NCBI RefSeq assembly: GCF_000147875.1
Contig: NC_014507.1
Span: 2,480,001 to 2,544,000, forward strand
Direction: 5' to 3'
Origin: Methanolacinia petrolearia DSM 11571
GTDB taxonomy: Archaea > Halobacteriota > Methanomicrobia > Methanomicrobiales > Methanomicrobiaceae
Length of the DNA: 64,000 nt
In this document: positions 59,008 through 64,000 of the stretch, piece after piece
How positions within the stretch are numbered: position 1 is the stretch's first letter
Layout: every line of letters starts with the position of its first letter
The notes under the pieces: model-generated
Told to the model about the DNA's origin: nothing
Seen by the model: the letters and a program-made list of their open reading frames with translations, nothing else
Database searches by the model: none
Translations under genes and position numbers: made by a program

Positions 59008-60358
59008 TCTTGTAGTTCCCGGAGAAAACGGGAATTCCCTTCTCTTCAATACACTGACGAAATCATTTCTGGTAGTCGATAAGGAGCTGCGAACGGGGCT
59101 TGAAGAAAATTCATTCGGCGGCATGGACCCCGGCATGATCTCCGGTCTTCATGAACTCGGGATCATCGTAGATGACGAGGCCGACGAAAGCAAAGTCTAC
59201 GCCCTGAAGCACAATTTGCACAAGTATTCGACCGACACCTCAAGTTTTTTGATCTTTCCTACCCATTCCTGCAATCTCAGGTGCCCTTACTGCTATGAAA
59301 CTGTAATGGATATCCCAAAGAGCAAATCGATGGACCGTGAGACCATCGCACGGACGAAGGCTTTCATTAAAGGGATGACACTTCAAAACCGGAGCAGCAG
59401 GGTTGTGCTGGGATTTTACGGCGGCGAACCCCTGCTAAGATCCGACATCTGCCTTGATATCATGGAGGATATCTTCAACTGGGCCGGAGAAAGAGGGATC
59501 TCATACTTCTGTGTCCTCACGACAAACGGCACCCTGCTCAGCCCGTCGGTGTCCAAGAGAATGCACCCTTTTCTTTCATCGGTTCATTTCACTCTGGATG
59601 GTCCTGCCGAAAAACACAACGCCAAACGCTTCTACATGGACAATTCGGGAACCTATTACGATGTTCTTGATGCAGTTTCCAGGGCAAAGGATAAAAAAAT
59701 AATCATAACAGTCAGGATCAATCTCGATGACGACGCTTCAGAGGAAGACGTATCTGAAATCCTGGCCGATCTTGAAGAGAGGGGCTTTAAGGACAGACCC
59801 GGTTTCTTCATATATTTTGCACACGTGACGGCTCCGAATACCTGTTTCAACGAATATCACGACGATTCCCGGGAGACGGAGATCACGGACATGATTGAAA
59901 AGACCACCAGATACTGGGGACTGGCGAACAGCCTGGGGTGGGGAGGATCGCTGACTAACAGGTCCGGGGAGGAACACGGCTATATCTCCGGCAGCCCGGT
60001 TCCCTGCGAATATATCCGCAATGGCTGTTATGTCGTCGATCCTCTTGCAGATATCTATCTATGTCCAGCCTATTGCGGAATGAAGGAGTATTCGGCCGGG
60101 GCGATAGATGAAAACGGCATGCCCGAATGGAACAGCTCATACTTCAGGACCATCGAGAACAACCCTGTATCATCCGTCCGCTGCAAAAAATGCAATATCC
60201 TTCCCGTATGCAACGGCGGCTGCCCGTTTGAATTCCTCAGGGGTGATGAGGAGGCCATGGAGAATTATTGCAGGTATATGAAAAAGAAGATAGAGAAGAA
60301 GATAGTCTCCCATTTCAGGTATCACTATCCTGAAAAATACAGGGAGGTTTTTTCATGA
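58988..60358 (+). CDS. Radical SAM/SPASM peptide maturase 4 (subfamily A)
   Basis: This 456-residue enzyme begins MKSSVYNLVVPGENG; GGAG lies six bases before the ATG at 58988. It has CNLRCPYCYETVM at 95-107, GFYGGEPLLRSD, LTTNGTLLS, and HFTLDGPAEKHNAKRFY. The SPASM region reads CKKCNILPVCNGGC, with Asn in place of the first Gly of the usual CGGGC. Before it are CEYIRNGCYVVDPLADIYLCPAYCG. It overlaps enzyme 3 by 20 bases and enzyme 5 by four. It groups with enzymes 1 and 6. Confidence 0.92.
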   Translation: MKSSVYNLVVPGENGNSLLFNTLTKSFLVVDKELRTGLEENSFGGMDPGMISGLHELGIIVDDEADESKVYALKHNLHKYSTDTSSFLIFPTHSCNLRCPYCYETVMDIPKSKSMDRETIARTKAFIKGMTLQNRSSRVVLGFYGGEPLLRSDICLDIMEDIFNWAGERGISYFCVLTTNGTLLSPSVSKRMHPFLSSVHFTLDGPAEKHNAKRFYMDNSGTYYDVLDAVSRAKDKKIIITVRINLDDDASEEDVSEILADLEERGFKDRPGFFIYFAHVTAPNTCFNEYHDDSRETEITDMIEKTTRYWGLANSLGWGGSLTNRSGEEHGYISGSPVPCEYIRNGCYVVDPLADIYLCPAYCGMKEYSAGAIDENGMPEWNSSYFRTIENNPVSSVRCKKCNILPVCNGGCPFEFLRGDEEAMENYCRYMKKKIEKKIVSHFRYHYPEKYREVFS

Positions 60359-61701
60359 AGCCGTCGATTTTCAATACCTTTCTGCCCCTTTCCGGGGGTG
60401 ATTACCTGCTCTTCAACACTCTCTCCGGTACGATAGTAACGGTTGATGAAGAGATGAAGAGCATCCTTGAAAACGAAGCAGGTGAATCAGGGAATATCGA
60501 CGAAAATTCGCTTGAAAATCTCCGGGAGCTCGGAGTCGTTACAGGAGAGGATACCGATGAGCGGGCTTTTTTCGAATATAAATTCCAGGAGAAGAAGTTT
60601 TCAACAAGGGATGTCCAGGTAAGCGTTCTTCTTACATATGCCTGCAATCTCTCATGCTCCTACTGCTACGAGGGACGAGGAGAGGTTATCTCAAAGAGCA
60701 TGGACAAAGAAACCTCGGAAAAAGTCATAAAATGCATAATGAACACGGTCGATGATTCCGGATGCAGGAACCTCGGACTGACGCTTTACGGCGGCGAACC
60801 GCTTCTCAACTACAGGCAGGGTCTTGAGATACTGGAAAAGCTGTCTCTGTACTGCAAAGAGAGGGATGTACGGTTTAAGGCAGCGCTGATCTCGAACGGC
60901 ACTCTTATCGACCGCAGGATTGCGGGCCTCTTCTCCCCGTACCTTAATGCGGTCCAGCTGACTCTCGACGGCCCGCGATGGTACCACGACAAAAAAAGGG
61001 TCCGCAAAGACCTAACCGGCACCTATGACAGGATCATGGAGTCGGTATCGATCCTGAAGGAGTCCGGCATTCCGGTGTTCCTGAGGGTACAGATCTCAAA
61101 GGACAATCTCGGGCTGCTTGAAGAACTTTTTGAAGAGCTTAAATCACGCGGTTTCGGCAGCGATCCGCTTATAAAACCGTACGTGTTCCCCCTGATGAAC
61201 ATCGGAGAGGCGGGATGCCTGCCGGGGTCGGAGTGCATCCCGGACAACGATTACGCAGAGATCCTGCCGGAAGTCTGGGAGAAGGCAGCCGGGTACGGGC
61301 TCAGCCTCGTCTCAAAGCCTGTCCCGACGTATATACAGCCGTTTTGCAGTTTCTTCAACAACTACTCGTACATTATCGACCCTTACGGGGACATATACAA
61401 ATGCGTCTCGCTTGTCGGTAAGAAAGAGCATAAGGCGGCATACATAGACGACGGGGGAAGGATCGCAGGACAAACCTACGAAATGATCGAATTCATGTCA
61501 CGCAACCCGGCCAGGATTGAAAAATGCAGGGACTGCCCGTACCTCCCGACCTGTAGCGGGGGCTGTGCGTTTAAGGCGTACTCGGGTAACGAGAGCTTCC
61601 AGAGCGGGGACTGTTCTCTTCACAAATCTCTCGAAGAGAGAAAAATCCTCGCCTATCTCAAATATTCACAACCGGGATTTCCGGGAGATGGTGACGAATG
61701 A
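60355..61701 (+). CDS. Radical SAM/SPASM peptide maturase 5 (subfamily B)
   Basis: This 448-residue enzyme begins MKPSIFNTFLPLSGGD. It has CNLSCSYCYEGRG at 97-109, TLYGGEPLLNYR, QLTLDGPRWYHDKKRVR, and a C-terminal CRDCPYLPTCSGGC with QSGDCSL. The CSGGC replaces the common CGGGC. CSFFNNYSYIIDPYGDIYKC supplies the first auxiliary-cluster cysteines. It is subfamily B like enzymes 2, 3 and 7. Four-base overlaps join it to both neighbours. Confidence 0.92.
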   Translation: MKPSIFNTFLPLSGGDYLLFNTLSGTIVTVDEEMKSILENEAGESGNIDENSLENLRELGVVTGEDTDERAFFEYKFQEKKFSTRDVQVSVLLTYACNLSCSYCYEGRGEVISKSMDKETSEKVIKCIMNTVDDSGCRNLGLTLYGGEPLLNYRQGLEILEKLSLYCKERDVRFKAALISNGTLIDRRIAGLFSPYLNAVQLTLDGPRWYHDKKRVRKDLTGTYDRIMESVSILKESGIPVFLRVQISKDNLGLLEELFEELKSRGFGSDPLIKPYVFPLMNIGEAGCLPGSECIPDNDYAEILPEVWEKAAGYGLSLVSKPVPTYIQPFCSFFNNYSYIIDPYGDIYKCVSLVGKKEHKAAYIDDGGRIAGQTYEMIEFMSRNPARIEKCRDCPYLPTCSGGCAFKAYSGNESFQSGDCSLHKSLEERKILAYLKYSQPGFPGDGDE

Positions 61702-63044
61702 AAAATTCCATCTATAACATCTTTATTCCTGCCGGAGAGGATGAATTTGTATGCTTCAATTCACTCTCGGGCTCCTCGGCACTCGTGGACGGGGAGGTCA
61801 GAAAAATGATCGAAGATCCCGGCGAAGCCACGGCCGGACCTGGCGATGAGATCCGCGGCAGGATGATGAAACTTGGAATTCTTGTCGGGGATACTGTCGA
61901 CGAAAGAAAGATATTCGATTACAAATTTTCACTTGACAGGTATTCTGCAAAAATATCGAGTTTCATAATATACCCGACGTACGGGTGCAACCTGGCCTGT
62001 CCTTACTGTTACGAGACCGGACTGAAACTTCCGAAAAAACGGATGGACGAAGCGACGGTGGAGAAAACGATAGAGTTCATCAGGCATACGACGGTTTCGA
62101 ACAACAGCAGGATGATTATTCTTGGTTTTTTCGGGGGAGAACCGCTCCTCGAGACTGAGACATGCAGAACCATAGCAGAAGAGATCTTCGAATGGGCGAA
62201 GGAGAGATCGATTGAATATTACGGGACGCTGACTACAAACGGAACACTGATCGACGATAAGACGGTGCTTGACCTCTTCCCGTATATATCATCCCTGCAG
62301 GTAACGCTTGACGGTGCGGAAGATTTTCATAATTCCAAAAGGTTTTATTCGGGGGGGAGAGGCACATACCAGGACATCATGACCAATGTCGGGCGTTTAA
62401 AGGATTGGGACGGTCATATTTCCTTCCGCGTACACATTTTCAGCGATCTCAACGACGTGAAGGTGCTGCTTGAAGATCTCAAAAGGAGAGGATTCGATAA
62501 AAATCCCAAATTTCATATCTATTTCGCACTTGCAGCACCATCAGATGCCTGTCTTCATTTTATAGACGACGAAGAAATGGTCCGGGGCTCCGAAAAGGCT
62601 TCGGTTCTGCTGCCAGGGGCCAGGCGTCTTGCAGCCGCCTGCGGTTTTTCGACTGAGATTACGGATGACACCATCTCAGGCGAATATCTCCACAGCTGCT
62701 GCGGATATATAAAAAAAGGTGTCTACATGATAGATCCCCACGGTGATATCTACATGTGCCCTGTTTTCACAGGCGACAAACAATATTCCATAGGGTCGGT
62801 TCACGCCGGCAGTTTTGATGAAAGAACACCGTTTTATTACAAGATTCTCACGAAAAGTCCCCTGACCGTTGCAGAATGCAGGGATTGCGAGTATCTTCCC
62901 CTCTGCGGCGGAGGGTGCCCGATGGAACGCTACATGAGGGATTCCGTTCCGGGCTCAGTCTACTGCGGCCTGAACAAAGAGCTGATCGGAAAAAAGATCG
63001 AAGAGCACTTCAGCCGGAAAATTTCAGCCCGCGGGGATGATTAA
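61698..63044 (+). CDS. Radical SAM/SPASM peptide maturase 6 (subfamily A)
   Basis: This 448-residue enzyme begins MKNSIYNIFIPAGEDE. It has CNLACPYCYETGL at 97-109, GFFGGEPLLETE, TLTTNGTLIDD, and QVTLDGAEDFHNSKRFY. The SPASM end reads CRDCEYLPLCGGGC with SVYCGLN, and a CC pair (LHSCCGYIKKGVYMIDPHG) precedes the first auxiliary cluster. It belongs to subfamily A. It overlaps enzyme 5 by four bases and enzyme 7 by eight. Confidence 0.92.
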   Translation: MKNSIYNIFIPAGEDEFVCFNSLSGSSALVDGEVRKMIEDPGEATAGPGDEIRGRMMKLGILVGDTVDERKIFDYKFSLDRYSAKISSFIIYPTYGCNLACPYCYETGLKLPKKRMDEATVEKTIEFIRHTTVSNNSRMIILGFFGGEPLLETETCRTIAEEIFEWAKERSIEYYGTLTTNGTLIDDKTVLDLFPYISSLQVTLDGAEDFHNSKRFYSGGRGTYQDIMTNVGRLKDWDGHISFRVHIFSDLNDVKVLLEDLKRRGFDKNPKFHIYFALAAPSDACLHFIDDEEMVRGSEKASVLLPGARRLAAACGFSTEITDDTISGEYLHSCCGYIKKGVYMIDPHGDIYMCPVFTGDKQYSIGSVHAGSFDERTPFYYKILTKSPLTVAECRDCEYLPLCGGGCPMERYMRDSVPGSVYCGLNKELIGKKIEEHFSRKISARGDD

Positions 63045-64000
63045 AATTAAAAACTCGATGTACAACATATATCTTCCCGGAACTGATACGGGAGAATATT
63101 TCTTATTCAACTCCTTTCAGGGATCTATAGCGGTAATTGATGATGCGGTGAAAAATTCCCTGCTACACAGGGACCTCAGCTCCTTTGATGATGATTATAT
63201 TGCAGCACTGCATCAGAACGGTTTCATCGTGGAAGATGGGAAGGATGAATTTCTTGCTTACGAGAACAGTTTTCGTTCAAGAGTCATGGACCCGGGCGAA
63301 TATGAATTCTGCATCTGTCTTACCGAACGATGCAACCTGGCGTGCAGCTATTGCGGATCGGGGGAAAGGGGAAGAGGCCGTTCATTTGAAAATGAGACTA
63401 TCGACAGGGCGATATCTTTTATAAAAGAAGAGACCTCTGCAAGCAGGCGGAAAAATCTCAATATAAGAGTCTTCGGCGGCGAACCGCTCCTGGAATATAA
63501 TATTTTAATAAAACTGCTCAGCGAACTGAAAGAATGGGCCGTCTCCCGTGGTACCGGTTTTTATGCCGCCCTGATAACCAACGGAACAATGCTTTCAGGG
63601 GAAAAGATCGGTGAACTCTCGCCTTTTGTCAGTGTCGTGCAGCTAACTCTTGAGGGTTCGCGTGAGTATCATGATAAAATAAGAAAAAACATTGACGGAA
63701 GCGGGACTTATGATACGATCGCCGGAGCAGTGAAGGACTGTATTGAAGCGGGAATAAAGGTACTCCTGCGAATCCATGTTTCAAAAGAGAATTCCGAAGG
63801 ACTGGATGATCTCTTCTTTGATCTAAAAGAACGCGACTTTGGCACGAATGAAGTAGGACTGTCAGTCAGCCCTCTTCTTTTCGGAAGCTCCATATGCAGA
63901 TTCCATCCTTTCCAGTGCAGCATTGGTAACGATCACGGAGCCCCCCTGTACGAGGCATGGAGGCTGGCGATGAAACACGGACTTAACCCGTTATTAAAAC
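63037..64000 (+). CDS. Radical SAM peptide maturase 7 (subfamily B, truncated by window end)
   Basis: The first 321 codons are in the window and the frame stays open to base 64000. It starts MIKIKNSMYNIYLPG at 63037, overlapping enzyme 6 by eight bases. It has CNLACSYCGSGERG at 99-112 (the usual Tyr-Glu after the third cysteine is replaced by Gly-Ser), VFGGEPLLEYN, ITNGTMLSG, and QLTLEGSREYHDKIRK. The LEG instead of LDG is unusual in this set. It is subfamily B. The SPASM part lies beyond the window, so completeness cannot be judged. Confidence 0.9.
   Translation, partial: MIKIKNSMYNIYLPGTDTGEYFLFNSFQGSIAVIDDAVKNSLLHRDLSSFDDDYIAALHQNGFIVEDGKDEFLAYENSFRSRVMDPGEYEFCICLTERCNLACSYCGSGERGRGRSFENETIDRAISFIKEETSASRRKNLNIRVFGGEPLLEYNILIKLLSELKEWAVSRGTGFYAALITNGTMLSGEKIGELSPFVSVVQLTLEGSREYHDKIRKNIDGSGTYDTIAGAVKDCIEAGIKVLLRIHVSKENSEGLDDLFFDLKERDFGTNEVGLSVSPLLFGSSICRFHPFQCSIGNDHGAPLYEAWRLAMKHGLNPLLK

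Noticed and set aside
1-64000. CRISPR arrays, rRNA, tRNA genes and intact insertion sequences
   Set aside because: I looked for regularly spaced direct repeats, tRNA-like cloverleaf and CCA-adjacent arms, and transposase motifs and saw none. Short tRNAs could be missed without a search tool.

Overview
The window is chromosomal DNA from a hydrogenotrophic methanogenic archaeon, most likely of the order Methanomicrobiales (a Methanoplanus/Methanolacinia-like organism). This rests on gene content: heterodisulfide reductase HdrBC with a polyferredoxin, formylmethanofuran:H4MPT formyltransferase (ftr), methanogenesis marker protein 11, the coenzyme B chain-elongation genes aksA/D/E/F, a beta-RFAP synthase for methanopterin, and PAS/receiver proteins of the style common in that order. 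Most genes are GC-rich with GAGGTGA-type ribosome binding sites. Two long AT-rich genes (18278-19687 and 44949-48905) look foreign.

Layout. 1-1890 (minus): hdrB (partial), hdrC and an eight-cluster polyferredoxin. 2202-4379: an AhpD-like protein, ftr and a RibD-like reductase. 4855-13446: one long, tightly coupled operon of nine genes (Mmp11 paralogue, Mmp11, radical SAM protein, IorA-like ThDP enzyme, aksA, aksD, aksE, an unknown 268-residue protein, aksF). It probably makes the 7-mercaptoheptanoyl part of coenzyme B, and its non-aks members are candidates for the missing steps. 13588-18146: a small basic-tailed protein, a radical SAM/SPASM protein, a secreted M3 peptidase, a hairpin-rich gap and a GNAT. 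18278-19883: an AT-rich HEPN-motif protein and a gene remnant.

20002-29448: a surface-protein locus. Four mosaic, tandem beta-propeller-like membrane-anchored paralogues (minus) face three small secreted paralogues sharing a YWG...ELPYGAN signature (plus). It ends with a membrane-bound winged-helix regulator. Five copies of a 20-bp motif (consensus GTAGATACTTTCGGAATAAT), each just upstream of a TATA-like element, mark these transcription units as one regulon.

30099-37502: metabolic and stress genes, including a RelBE-type toxin-antitoxin pair with a start-codon-overlapping palindrome and an HxlR-regulated redox operon (flavin reductase, ferredoxin-nitroreductase, CMD protein, flavodoxin). 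37644-39188: a chorismate-lyase/beta-RFAP-synthase fusion, joining two activities of methanopterin synthesis. 39389-44865: a carotenoid hydratase-like membrane protein, two methyltransferases and a histidine kinase divergent from a receiver-PAS protein. 44949-48905: a 1318-residue SIR2-domain protein, probably anti-phage. 49012-53790: a UPF0210/ACT pair, a hydrolase, a lipoprotein and a GNAT-YoaP protein.

54412-64000 (running off the end): the most striking system, apparently a RiPP biosynthetic operon. A TATA box and strong RBS lead into an 84-residue helical protein, then a 58-residue peptide with seven cysteines in its C-terminal half (54750-54926). At least seven tandem, overlapping radical SAM/SPASM peptide maturases follow, falling into two subfamilies in the order A-B-B-A-B-A-B. 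I know of no described cluster with this architecture, but I could not search.
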